The notes under the pieces are model-generated. The model was not told where the DNA came from. It searched no databases and saw only the letters and a list, made by a program, of their open reading frames with translations. DNA of 9,317 bases from Burkholderiales bacterium (GTDB lineage: Bacteria > Pseudomonadota > Gammaproteobacteria > Burkholderiales > Burkholderiaceae_C). The stretch spans positions 1-9,317 of the forward strand of contig CANJKD010000042.1 in NCBI GenBank assembly GCA_947474415.1, written 5' to 3'. Below, in pieces: positions 1 to 6,978 of this stretch. The position numbers were made by a program, and so were the translations under genes. The first letter of the stretch is position 1; every line of letters starts with the position of its first letter.

Positions 1-19
1 ACACGCCGCGTGAACTGAC

Positions 20-43
20 TTTTGAACCTTCGTTTTTGAACCT
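20..43. repeat. 14-base-spaced direct repeat before imuB
   Basis: TTTTGAACCT occurs at 20-29 and 34-43, just before the imuB GTG. Each copy contains a TGA, and TGA codons at 11-13, 16-18, 23-25 and 37-39 close the frames leading into imuB except the one shadowing it. The upstream gene (probably imuA) could therefore end within the first 18 bases. Its coding sequence is not present, so it is not called. Confidence 0.5.
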
Positions 44-48
44 GCCCT

Positions 49-1647
49 GTGCTCTGGATCGCCCTGCATTTGCCGCTGCTGTCGCTCGAATCGTTCGCGG
101 CCACGCTGTCGCCCGAACTGAATGCGCAGCCGCTCGCGCTGATGGATGCACACCGCATCGTCAGCGCCAACGCCAGCGCCCGCGCGCTTGGCGTGAAGCC
201 CGGCCTGAAGCGCGCCACCGCGCTCGCGCTCGCACCGAACATCACCCTCGGCCTCGCCTGCGCTGCGCGTGATGCGCAGGCGCTGACGGCCGTCGCGCAT
301 GCGGCGCTGGCCTTCACGCCGGGGGTGTCGATCGAGCCTGCGCGGGCTGCCGCTTCAGCCGGCGCGGCAGGGCTTGAGGCCGCCGACACCGTGCTGCTCG
401 ACGTGCAGGCCAGCCTGCGCTACTTCGGCGGCCTGCCGGCACTGCTGGTGCGCCTGCAGGCCGCGTTCGCGCCGCTCGGCCACCGCCTGCATGTGGTCAG
501 TGCACCCACCGCGCTGGGCGCAGCCTTGCTCGCCCGCGTGCACCCGCAACTGCACTGTGCCGACCTGTCTGTCTTGCAACGCGCGCTCGCCGCCGCGCCG
601 GTCTGGTTGATCGGCCCCGGCCGCGCGCACTGGGAGGCATTGCAAGGCATGGGCCTGCGCACGCTGGCCGACCTGCAAGCCTTGCCGCGTTCCGGCCTGG
701 CGCGGCGTTTCGGCGAAGCGTTGCTGAGCGAACTCGACCGCGCGAGGGGCTTGCGGCCCGACCCGCGCGAACCCATCCGCCTGCCGCCCACCTTCGACAG
801 CCGGCTCGAACTCTTCGCCCGTGCCGACACTGCCGAGCAACTGCTGTACGGCGCCGTTGCGCTGCTTGCGCGGCTGGTGGCCTGGCTCGCGGCGCAGCAC
901 GCCTTCGTGCGCCGCTTCAGCATCGTGATGGCGCATGAACGCCACCGCCGCAACGATGCTGGGCTGCCCGCTACCACCACGCTCGACATCGCACTGGCCG
1001 AACCCTCGCGCGACCCCGCCCACCTGCTGCTGCTGCTGCGCGAACGCCTGGCGCAACTGGAACTCCCGGCGCCCACGCTCGACCTGCGCCTGCTGGCCGA
1101 CGACATCGCCCGGCGCGCCCCGCCGAACAACGAGCTGTTTCCCACGCCGCAGTCGGAACAAGACGGCCTGACGCGGCTGATCGAACGCCTGCAGGCTCGC
1201 CTCGGCCCGGCCCAGGTGCAGCGCCTGGAGGCGGTGGCTGACCACCGCCCCGAGCGCGCCAGCCGCCTGCGCGCGGCCGACGCGCGCATTCGTATGCCGG
1301 TCGCGGCCGACGCGCGCATTCGTATGCCGGTCGCGCCCGGCAAGGCCGGTACTGCCAATGCCGCTGCCGGCCCGCACGCCGAACCCGCTGCCATGCGCCC
1401 GGTGTGGCTGCTGGCGCAGCCCGAGCCCCTGCCCGAACGCCAGACCGGCCCGACCCTGGGCGGCCAGCCGCTGCAACTGCTCAGCGGCCCCGAACGCATC
1501 GAATCCGGCTGGTGGGACGCCGCACTCGCTGAGCGCGACTACTTCATTGCCCAGTTGCCCGGCGGCGCGCTGGTGTGGATCTACCGCGCGCGCCTGCCGC
1601 TGGCCGCGCCGGCCTCGGGGTGGTTTCTGCAGGGGCGTTTCGCTTGA
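49..1647 (+). CDS. imuB: ImuB, Y-family DNA polymerase-like protein for translesion synthesis
   Basis: ImuB works with ImuA and DnaE2 in damage-induced mutagenic translesion synthesis, acting as a non-catalytic hub that contacts the sliding clamp. The 532-residue product opens MLWIALHLPLLSLE, where a true Y-family polymerase has a metal-binding aspartate; the second catalytic site reads LLDVQASLRYFGG (about 116-128) without the usual acidic pair. Both support a catalytically dead ImuB. A thumb-like helix-hairpin region lies near residues 200-240. NNELFP (360-365) is a candidate degenerate clamp-binding motif. DHRPERA (398-404) and the C-terminal block GPERIESGWWD to the end WFLQGRFA are typical of the family. 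The GTG start is forced: an in-frame TGA lies at 37-39 and no other start follows it. No Shine-Dalgarno is evident. imuA is expected just upstream, outside the window; dnaE2 is not immediately downstream. Residues 409-428 are an exact tandem repeat. Confidence 0.93.
   Translation: MLWIALHLPLLSLESFAATLSPELNAQPLALMDAHRIVSANASARALGVKPGLKRATALALAPNITLGLACAARDAQALTAVAHAALAFTPGVSIEPARAAASAGAAGLEAADTVLLDVQASLRYFGGLPALLVRLQAAFAPLGHRLHVVSAPTALGAALLARVHPQLHCADLSVLQRALAAAPVWLIGPGRAHWEALQGMGLRTLADLQALPRSGLARRFGEALLSELDRARGLRPDPREPIRLPPTFDSRLELFARADTAEQLLYGAVALLARLVAWLAAQHAFVRRFSIVMAHERHRRNDAGLPATTTLDIALAEPSRDPAHLLLLLRERLAQLELPAPTLDLRLLADDIARRAPPNNELFPTPQSEQDGLTRLIERLQARLGPAQVQRLEAVADHRPERASRLRAADARIRMPVAADARIRMPVAPGKAGTANAAAGPHAEPAAMRPVWLLAQPEPLPERQTGPTLGGQPLQLLSGPERIESGWWDAALAERDYFIAQLPGGALVWIYRARLPLAAPASGWFLQGRFA
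1272..1335 (+). repeat. Exact 30-bp tandem duplication inside imuB
   Basis: The sequence has a perfect period of 30 bases over 64 bases (two copies plus a few bases); the core units are 1273-1302 and 1303-1332. It is in frame and encodes AADARIRMPV twice (residues 409-418 and 419-428) in the linker between the polymerase-like core and the C-terminal ImuB domain. Identity extends to synonymous positions, so the copy is probably recent. Each unit contains a small hairpin (GCAT-TCGT-ATGC), which may have favoured slippage. Confidence 0.95.
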
Positions 1648-1726
1648 GCGCCCCCAGGCCCCTGTCGGCGCCCGGCGGTCGCCGAGAAGCGGCTGGTCTT
1701 GTGACACTGCAGCCTCACCCGGCCCT

Positions 1727-1742
1727 CTCCCGCAAGCGGGAG
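1727..1742. terminator. REP-like hairpin between convergent genes, candidate bidirectional terminator
   Basis: CTCCCGC-AA-GCGGGAG is a perfect 7-bp stem with a 2-base loop, between the imuB stop (1647) and the VWA-gene stop (1751). The preceding CCTCACCCGGCCCTCTCCCGC resembles a hairpin repeat common between genes in proteobacteria, from memory rather than by search. There is no T-tract on either side, so termination is inferred from position and stem strength. The rest of the 103-base gap shows nothing else recognisable. Confidence 0.45.
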
Positions 1743-1750
1743 TGAACCCC

Positions 1751-2806
1751 TTACGCCACGCGCCCGAACCACCACACGCTCAACCCCGCCGCCAGCACCA
1801 CCAGCAATGCGCCGAAGGCCGCGAACAACGCGCTGATCTCGGTCTCTTTCTTCTCCACGATCAGCCGCGTCGACAACCCCTGGTAGACCTTCTTCAGGTC
1901 GGCCGCCGTGCCGGCGTAGAAATAGTCGGCGCGCGTCATGTTGGCAATGCTCTTCAGCGTCTCTTCATCGAGCCGCACCCGCATCGACCAGCCTTCGAAG
2001 CCGATGGTTTCGCCTTCCTTGGTGCCCACGCCGACGGTGTAGACGCGCACGCCGCGGTCGGCGGCCATCTTCGCGGCTTCCACCGGGTCGGGGCCGGTGG
2101 TGCGCTGGCCGTCGGTCAGCAGGATGATCGCAGCCGACCCATACGAGCCCGGCTCCACGGGCGTGAGCTCGGCCTTCAGCTTGTCGCCCGGCGCCGGCGG
2201 CATGGCGCGCTGGCCGGTGATCTGCGACAGGTCGATGCCGGCCTCGGGGAACAGCGTGGCCAGCGACAGCACGATGCCGCTGCCGATGGCCGTGCCGCGC
2301 TGCAACTGGAAGCGGTCGATGGCGGCCACCACGTCATCGCGGCTCAGCGTGGGCGCCTGCACCACGGCGGCGGTGCCGGCGAACTGCACGACTGCTATGC
2401 GCACCGTGCGCGGCAGCTCGGCCACGAAGGCCTTGGCGGCTTCCTTGGCGGCGGTGAAGCGGTCGGGCAGCACATCGGTCGCGCGCATGCTGCCCGACAC
2501 GTCCATCGCCAGCACGATGGTCTTCTCGGCCGACGGCAGGCTGATCACCGCCGTCGGCCGCCCGGCCGCCACCAGCAGCGCAGTCACGGCCACCAGCAGC
2601 AGGGCTGGCGGCAAGTGGCGGCGCCACGCCAGGTGCTTGCCCATCGCTTCTTTCACGAGGCTCAGGCTGGCGAAGCGCAGCGCGGTCTTCTTGCGCCGGC
2701 GCAGCAGCCACACATAGAGCAGGATCAGCAGCGGCACCGCCAGCTGGCTCCACAACATCTCGGGCCAGATGAAGGTCATTGCGGGCGTGAACGCGAGTTC
2801 ATTCAT
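1751..2806 (-). CDS. Membrane-anchored VWA-domain protein (BatA-like)
   Basis: This 351-residue protein has the BatA-like plan: two N-terminal membrane segments (about residues 18-35 and 66-82), a von Willebrand A domain, and a C-terminal membrane segment (about 325-347) ending in WWFGRVA. The metal-ion-dependent adhesion site is complete: DVSGS (102-106), a threonine in GTAIG (172) and TDG with Asp232. VWA proteins of MoxR operons are thought to act with the AAA+ ATPase in assembling or activating client proteins; the client here is unknown. The ATG at 2806-2804 is preferred over an upstream GTG at 2824 because it overlaps the DUF58 stop as ATGA and has GGAG about 8 bases upstream. The gene is last in its operon and converges on imuB; no second VWA, TPR or DUF4381 gene follows, as in larger Bat operons. 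Confidence 0.9.
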   Translation of the reverse strand: MNELAFTPAMTFIWPEMLWSQLAVPLLILLYVWLLRRRKKTALRFASLSLVKEAMGKHLAWRRHLPPALLLVAVTALLVAAGRPTAVISLPSAEKTIVLAMDVSGSMRATDVLPDRFTAAKEAAKAFVAELPRTVRIAVVQFAGTAAVVQAPTLSRDDVVAAIDRFQLQRGTAIGSGIVLSLATLFPEAGIDLSQITGQRAMPPAPGDKLKAELTPVEPGSYGSAAIILLTDGQRTTGPDPVEAAKMAADRGVRVYTVGVGTKEGETIGFEGWSMRVRLDEETLKSIANMTRADYFYAGTAADLKKVYQGLSTRLIVEKKETEISALFAAFGALLVVLAAGLSVWWFGRVA

Positions 2807-3786
2807 GCCGCTTCTCCGCTCCACGCCGACAGGTGCGACGCGACACCACCGCGCCCCGGCTTGCCGCTCCAGTTGGCGAGGCGGCTGCGCTGCTTGCGCA
2901 GGTCGGCGAAGCGCAGGATGGCGTCCATCAGGTCGCCGTCGGTGGCGAGTTCGAGCGTGTCGACACCGGCCCGCGCCAGCCCGTCGAGCAAGGCGGCCTC
3001 ACGCCGCGTTGCCGCTGCCGCGAAGCGCTCGCGAAAGCTGCGGTCATGCGTGTCGACGACGAGTTGCTCGCCGGTTTCGGCGTCCACCATCGTCACCAGG
3101 CCGAGGTCGGGCAGCGCCATTTCCAGCGGGTCGAACAGGCGCACGGCGGTCACCTCGTGGCGCATCGCCAGCTGCGCCAGCGCCGTTTCCCAACCGGGTT
3201 CGCTGATGAAGTCGGAGATCACGAACACGCTGCTGCGGCGTTTCACGATTCGTTGCCCGGCGATCAGCAGGTCGAGCAGCCTGGTTGCACCCGGCGCGCT
3301 CTGTGCGGGCCGCGCGCCCATGCGCTGCAGCAGGTTCAGCACGTGCAACCGGCCGCTGTCGGCCTGCAACACGGTATCGACCTCGCTGCCGTAGAGCAGG
3401 GCGCCGACGCGGTTGCCATGGCGCGTCAGCAGCTGCGCCAGCACGCCGACGAATTCGCGCGCAACGGTACGCTTGGTCATCGCATCGGAGCCGAAATCGA
3501 CGCTCGCGCTCAGGTCGACGAGGAACCAGGCGCTCAGCTCGCGGTCTTCGGTAAACTGGCGCACATAGGGTTGCTGCAGGCGCGCGGTCACGTTCCAGTC
3601 GATGTGTCGCACGTCGTCATGGTGCTGGTACTCACGCAGGTCGGCCAGGTCGAGCCCGGCGCCGCGCCACAGCGTGCGGTAGTCGCCCTGCAACAGGCCG
3701 TCGAGGCGGCGGATCACGGTCCACTCCAGGCGCTTCAAGAGCGCCTCGGCCGTCGGCGTGATGGTCGGCGTGACGGCAGCGTTCAC
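2803..3786 (-). CDS. DUF58 domain-containing protein
   Basis: This 327-residue protein carries the DUF58 signature at about residues 51-85, with REYQHHDDVRHIDWN followed by PYVRQFTEDREL. A VWA-like fold follows: DLSAS (91-95) resembles a metal-binding DxSxS motif and VISDF (189-193) supplies a later aspartate. No membrane segment or signal peptide is seen, so it is probably cytoplasmic or peripheral. DUF58 proteins are near-constant partners of MoxR ATPases; their biochemical role is not settled. The GTG at 3786-3784 is chosen because it lies 22 bases after the moxR stop and no ATG or GTG precedes the conserved region more sensibly; it has no clear Shine-Dalgarno, so coupling to moxR translation is plausible. 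Its stop overlaps the next gene's ATG by four bases. Confidence 0.9.
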   Translation of the reverse strand: MNAAVTPTITPTAEALLKRLEWTVIRRLDGLLQGDYRTLWRGAGLDLADLREYQHHDDVRHIDWNVTARLQQPYVRQFTEDRELSAWFLVDLSASVDFGSDAMTKRTVAREFVGVLAQLLTRHGNRVGALLYGSEVDTVLQADSGRLHVLNLLQRMGARPAQSAPGATRLLDLLIAGQRIVKRRSSVFVISDFISEPGWETALAQLAMRHEVTAVRLFDPLEMALPDLGLVTMVDAETGEQLVVDTHDRSFRERFAAAATRREAALLDGLARAGVDTLELATDGDLMDAILRFADLRKQRSRLANWSGKPGRGGVASHLSAWSGEAA

Positions 3787-3808
3787 GGCGTAATTTGTGT
3801 CAGGGGCG

Positions 3809-4813
3809 TCAAAGGCCCGCAGCCGAAGCGGGGGCCAGTGGTTTGTCGGGCACCGGAATCTTCTTCATCACCTTCTGCACGATCTGGTCGGCGGTGAGCC
3901 CATCGGCGAGCGCTTCATACGACAGCACCAGCCGGTGCCGGAAGACGTCGCCGACGAGGCCCGTCATGTCTTCCGGAAGCGCGTAGCTGCGCCCGCGCAT
4001 GAAGGCCAGCGCGCGTGCGCCTTCGATCAGGCCGATGGTGGCGCGCGGGCTCACGCCGTAGCTCAGGTACTTGGCCACATCGGCCAGGTCGTAGCGCTCG
4101 GGCCGGCGCGTGGCGCTGACCAGCTTCACCGCGTACTGCATCAGCGACGGGTCGACATACACCTTGCGGCATTCCTGCTGCAGCTCGCCGAGCTGGCTCA
4201 TGCTGGCCACTGCCGACACCACGGTGGCCGGGCCGGTCACGCGTTGCGCGATCACGAACTCTTCTTCTTCGCTCGGGTAGTCGACCAGCACCTTCATCAT
4301 GAAGCGGTCGACCTGAGCCTCGGGCAGCGGGTAGGTGCCTTCGGTCTCGATCGGGTTCTGCGTCGCCATCACCAGAAAGGGCTCGGGCACCTTGTGGGTT
4401 TCACCGGCGATAGTGACCTGCCGCTCCTGCATCACTTCGAGCAGCGCGCTCTGCACCTTGGCCGGTGCGCGGTTGATCTCGTCGGCCAGCAGCAGGTGGG
4501 TGAAGACCGGCCCGAGCGAGGTCGAAAACTCACCGGTGCGCGGGTTGAAGATGCGCGTGCCCACCAGGTCGGCCGGCACCAGGTCGGGCGTGAACTGGAT
4601 GCGCTTGAAGCTGCCGCGCAGCGTGGCAGCGAGCGTCTTCACAGTCAGCGTTTTCGCCAGCCCCGGTACGCCTTCGACCAGCAGATGGCCTTGCGCCAGC
4701 AGTGCCACCATCACGCGTTCGAGAAAGACGTCTTGCCCGACGACGACGCGCTTCACCTCATAGAGAATCTGCTCCATCAGCGTGGAGGCGTGGGCGGGGG
4801 TGGTGGTGTCCAT
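3809..4813 (-). CDS. MoxR-family AAA+ ATPase
   Basis: The 334-residue product has the complete MoxR ATPase core: Walker A GVPGLAKT (48-55), Walker B LLLADE (107-112), the INRAP block that follows it, sensor 1 MATQNP with Asn153, and an arginine-finger-like LPEAQVDRF (Arg170). The C-terminal part (about 220-315) fits the AAA lid domain. MoxR ATPases act with VWA-domain partners as chaperone-like machines for metallation or complex assembly; here the DUF58 and VWA genes follow directly. The ATG at 4813 (MDTTTPAHAS) is chosen because it gives the usual short N-terminus before the helix EQILYEVKRVVVGQD. Longer starts up to 4939 would be encoded by the palindromic repeat upstream. No strong Shine-Dalgarno precedes the ATG, but a hairpin ends 13 bases before it. 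Confidence 0.93.
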   Translation of the reverse strand: MDTTTPAHASTLMEQILYEVKRVVVGQDVFLERVMVALLAQGHLLVEGVPGLAKTLTVKTLAATLRGSFKRIQFTPDLVPADLVGTRIFNPRTGEFSTSLGPVFTHLLLADEINRAPAKVQSALLEVMQERQVTIAGETHKVPEPFLVMATQNPIETEGTYPLPEAQVDRFMMKVLVDYPSEEEEFVIAQRVTGPATVVSAVASMSQLGELQQECRKVYVDPSLMQYAVKLVSATRRPERYDLADVAKYLSYGVSPRATIGLIEGARALAFMRGRSYALPEDMTGLVGDVFRHRLVLSYEALADGLTADQIVQKVMKKIPVPDKPLAPASAAGL

Positions 4814-4826
4814 GGGGATAGGTTGG

Positions 4827-4855
4827 GCGGTGAGAGGTTCAGAAAGTCTCACCGC
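4827..4855 (-). promoter_or_regulatory. Leader hairpin immediately upstream of the MoxR-type gene
   Basis: GCGGTGAGA (4827-4835) and TCTCACCGC (4847-4855) form a perfect 9-bp stem with an 11-base loop. In the minus-strand transcript it would end 13 bases before the ATG at 4813, close enough to affect ribosome access if it is transcribed. The right arm shares bases with the outer arm of the larger palindromic element, so two mutually exclusive folds are possible. Function is inference. Confidence 0.5.
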
Positions 4856-4949
4856 AGAGTAGGGGGTTTGCGGAGTTTGCGCAGAGTAAAAAAGCTCATG
4901 ATTTCCCTTAACTCCGCGCAACTCCGCAAACTCCGTCACGCTGCGGTGA
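4849..4949. repeat. 101-bp imperfect palindromic intergenic element
   Basis: The outer arms TCACCGCAG (4849-4857) and CTGCGGTGA (4941-4949) are perfect inverted repeats. Inner arms at 4867-4887 and 4911-4930 pair with one mismatch and one single-base gap, around a 23-base loop (4888-4910). Between outer and inner arms lie unpaired stretches of 9 and 10 bases. Short motifs recur inside: CGCAGAGTA twice on the plus strand and GGAGTT three times on the minus strand. The wording (ACCGCAGAG ... GCGCAGAG ... ACTCCGCG ... CTGCGGT) resembles a type of dispersed palindromic intergenic repeat seen in many bacteria, from memory. It lies between the serine-protease stop and the MoxR-type start and codes for nothing evident. 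Confidence 0.75.
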
Positions 4950-5001
4950 ATGAATTCGCAATTCGTCGCCGGGCAAATCCTGGCATCACGGACTCCAAAG
5001 G

Positions 5002-5937
5002 TCAGAACGGCGGCATGCCAGCCGCTGCGGCGGCGTTCTCGATCGGCACCGCGAAGCCGATGCCGATGAAGGTGCGATGCTGCGAGGGGTTCAGGATGGC
5101 GGTGACGATGCCCACCACTTCACCGTCCATCGTCACCAGCGGCCCGCCCGAATTGCCGGGGTTGGCGGCGGCGTCGAACTGGATCAGGTTGGTCAGCCGA
5201 TGCCGCCCCTTGGGCGAGCTGAACTCGCGCTTCAGGCCCGACACCACGCCCGCCGAGGCGGAAGGCCCGATGCCGAACGGGAAGCCCACTGCGAGCACCT
5301 GGTCGCCGGGCGCGAGGTCAGCGGTGGAGCGCATCGTGGCGGCCTCCAGGTCATCGGGGATGGTCTTGGCGCGCAGCACCGCGAGGTCGTTCTGCGGCTG
5401 GGTGCTGATGACCACGGCTTCCGATTCGCTGCCGTCCATGAACGTGACCTTGAGCCGCTTCGCGCCAAGGACCACGTGCAGGTTGGTCACGATGGTGCCG
5501 TTGTCGATGATGACCACGCCGGTGCCCATGCCGCGCTCGACCAGGCGTTCGTCCAATGCGTCGCTGCCGTCGTCGCCTTCGGTCATCAGGCCAACCACGC
5601 GCACCACCGAGGGCAGGATGGCCTCGTAGGCGCGGGTGGTGGGCGAGACCAGCGGTTTGTCTTCGATCGACTGCCGCATGGCTGCGTCGATCTGCTTCAT
5701 CGTGAGGGCTACGGGCCGGTTGTTGAGGTTCGTGTTCCAGCCCAGGGCGGTGATCAGCACCAGCACCACGGCACCAGCCCAGGCCCAACGTTCGTGGCGT
5801 TGCATGGCGCCCTTGAAGCGCGAGGTAGGTGGCGTGGTTGCGGACGGTTCGGCAGCTGCTGCGGTACCCGCCGAAGGCACGGCACCGCCGGGCCGGGACG
5901 GCGCGCGCGAGCGGCTGTAGAGCGGTGCCTTCTTCAT
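5002..5937 (-). CDS. Membrane-anchored HtrA-like (S1C) serine protease lacking a PDZ domain
   Basis: This 311-residue protein has a Pro/Ala-rich, probably disordered N-terminus (about 10-45), one membrane segment (about 51-68, WAWAGAVVLVLITALGW) and a trypsin-like S1C domain. The triad is visible: His154 in TNLHVVLG, Asp184 in QNDLAVL and Ser263 in GNSGGPL. The chain ends soon after the protease barrel (GIGFAVPIENAAAAAG), so the PDZ domains of DegP/DegS are absent; it therefore lacks the usual PDZ regulation or uses another partner. The topology suggests an inner-membrane anchor with the protease in the periplasm. The ATG at 5937 (MKKAPLYSRS) is chosen because further upstream the frame only runs antisense through the TatD-family gene. 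It is divergent from that gene and 188 bases upstream of the MoxR-type gene on the same strand. Confidence 0.9.
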   Translation of the reverse strand: MKKAPLYSRSRAPSRPGGAVPSAGTAAAAEPSATTPPTSRFKGAMQRHERWAWAGAVVLVLITALGWNTNLNNRPVALTMKQIDAAMRQSIEDKPLVSPTTRAYEAILPSVVRVVGLMTEGDDGSDALDERLVERGMGTGVVIIDNGTIVTNLHVVLGAKRLKVTFMDGSESEAVVISTQPQNDLAVLRAKTIPDDLEAATMRSTADLAPGDQVLAVGFPFGIGPSASAGVVSGLKREFSSPKGRHRLTNLIQFDAAANPGNSGGPLVTMDGEVVGIVTAILNPSQHRTFIGIGFAVPIENAAAAAGMPPF

Positions 5938-6138
5938 CGTCTGAAACCCGGCTGACGCATGGGACACGGCCCTTCCGGAAGCCACGCGGAACCCCTGGGT
6001 GGCGTGCCCGGCAAGGCGATATACAACGGTAGCACGGACGCCGATGTCCTGTCTCGCGGACGGCTTCAGCGATGGTTTCAGAAACCGGCTTCGGGCATGA
6101 AGCTGAACGCAGCCCGCATCCAAGGCATCATCGTGGCC
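5938..6138. promoter_or_regulatory. Divergent intergenic control region
   Basis: These 201 bases separate the start of the minus-strand protease from the start of the plus-strand TatD-family gene, so promoters for both must lie here or within the genes. One AT-richer patch holds TATACA at 6020-6025, a possible plus-strand -10 box, but no convincing -35 is found. A near-palindrome GGTTTC-A-GAAACC lies at 6074-6086, and CGGCTTC occurs twice (6061-6067, 6086-6092). These are candidate protein-binding sites only. An alternative TatD start at 6097 would shorten the region. Confidence 0.4.
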
Positions 6139-6978
6139 ATGTGGACCGATACCCATTGCCATCTCGACGCCGCAGAGTTCGATGCCGACCGCAGCGCCGT
6201 CATCGCCCGCGCCCGCGCCGCCGGCGTGACGCAGCTCGTACTGCCCGCAGTGGCGCGAGCCAATTTCGACACCGTGCGCGAGCTCGCCCACGCGAATGGC
6301 TTCGCCTATGCGCTGGGCATCCATCCGCTGTTCGTCGATCAAGCGCAAGACGATGACCTGCGCGCCCTGCGCGAAGCATTGGCCGCGCAGCGTGACGATG
6401 CGCGGCTGGTGGCCGTCGGCGAGATCGGCCTCGACCACTTCGTGCCGGGGCTGGACCTGGCGCGCCAGGCCAGGTTCTACGTCGCGCAGCTGGCGTTGGC
6501 GAGGCAGTTCGACCTGCCGGTGATCCTGCACGTGCGCAAGTCGGCCGATACCTTGCTCAAGCACCTGCGCGCCTCGCCAGTGCGCGGTGGCATCGCCCAT
6601 GCCTTCAACGGCAGCGAGCAGCAGGCGCTGGCCTTCGTGGCGCTCGGCTTCAAGCTCGGCTTCGGCGGCGCGATGACCTTCGAGCGTGCGCTGCAGATTC
6701 GCCGGCTGGCCGCCGCGCTGCCGCTGGCGGCGATCGTGCTCGAAACCGACGCGCCCGACATTCCGCCGCATTGGCTGTACCGCCGCGTGGCCGACCGTGC
6801 GCAAGAACCTGTCAAAGACGGCAGCACGGGCGAGAGCCCAGGCCACAGCGGCCGCAACGAGCCGGGCGAGCTGCCGCGCATCGCGCAGACGCTGGCCACG
6901 CTGCGCGGCCTGCCGCTCGATGTGCTGGCCGCTGCCACATCGGCGAACGCGCGCGCGGCGCTGCCGGGGCTCGCATGA
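6139..6978 (+). CDS. TatD-family metal-dependent hydrolase (YjjV-like)
   Basis: TatD-family proteins are TIM-barrel metal hydrolases; characterised members are DNases with 3'-5' exonuclease activity. The 279-residue product shows the full metal set: THCH (His6, His8), GEIGLD (Glu95), ILHVRK (His131), AHAFNG (His154) and ETDAPD (Asp204). Wording such as ARQFDLPVILH and LPLAAIVLETDAPDIPP is closest, from memory, to the E. coli YjjV subgroup. Residues about 214-240 form a polar insertion before the family's RNEP-type segment, making the protein slightly longer than typical members. The ATG at 6139 (MWTDTHCHLD) gives the usual short N-terminus; an in-frame ATG at 6097 would add 14 residues. Neither has a strong Shine-Dalgarno. 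The stop overlaps the next gene's start as ATGA, so the two are probably co-translated. Confidence 0.9.
   Translation: MWTDTHCHLDAAEFDADRSAVIARARAAGVTQLVLPAVARANFDTVRELAHANGFAYALGIHPLFVDQAQDDDLRALREALAAQRDDARLVAVGEIGLDHFVPGLDLARQARFYVAQLALARQFDLPVILHVRKSADTLLKHLRASPVRGGIAHAFNGSEQQALAFVALGFKLGFGGAMTFERALQIRRLAAALPLAAIVLETDAPDIPPHWLYRRVADRAQEPVKDGSTGESPGHSGRNEPGELPRIAQTLATLRGLPLDVLAAATSANARAALPGLA

Noticed and set aside
36..272. Small plus-strand frame beginning before imuB, possible imuA tail
   Set aside because: The frame overlaps imuB for over 200 bases with Arg/Ala-rich translation; a real imuA end is more likely within the first 18 bases.
1273..1332. CRISPR-like repeat
   Set aside because: Only two directly adjacent copies without spacers, in frame inside imuB.
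355..1707. Minus-strand open frame (450 codons) across imuB
   Set aside because: Antisense shadow of imuB; composition is typical of GC-rich reverse frames and no domain is visible.
1358..3394. Long plus-strand open frame (678 codons) spanning the end of imuB and the VWA and DUF58 genes
   Set aside because: It runs antisense to two well-supported genes, has His/Arg/Gln-rich translation with no motif, and is explained by high GC reducing stop codons.
4814..4939. N-terminal extension of the MoxR frame
   Set aside because: The 42 added residues are encoded by the palindromic element and leader hairpin, and MoxR proteins normally begin close to the EQILYEV helix.
4952..4964. GAATT-CGC-AATTC palindrome as an operator or promoter for the MoxR-type gene
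   Set aside because: Arms are only five bases, no matching -35/-10 pair could be placed around it on the minus strand, and chance occurrence is likely.
3797..5629. Long plus-strand open frame (610 codons) opposite the MoxR and protease genes
   Set aside because: It is antisense to intact AAA+ and S1C motifs and crosses the palindromic repeat; no recognisable protein family.
5938..6846. N-terminal extension of the serine protease frame by 303 codons
   Set aside because: The extension is antisense to the TatD-family gene and precedes the natural MKKAP start with its membrane segment.
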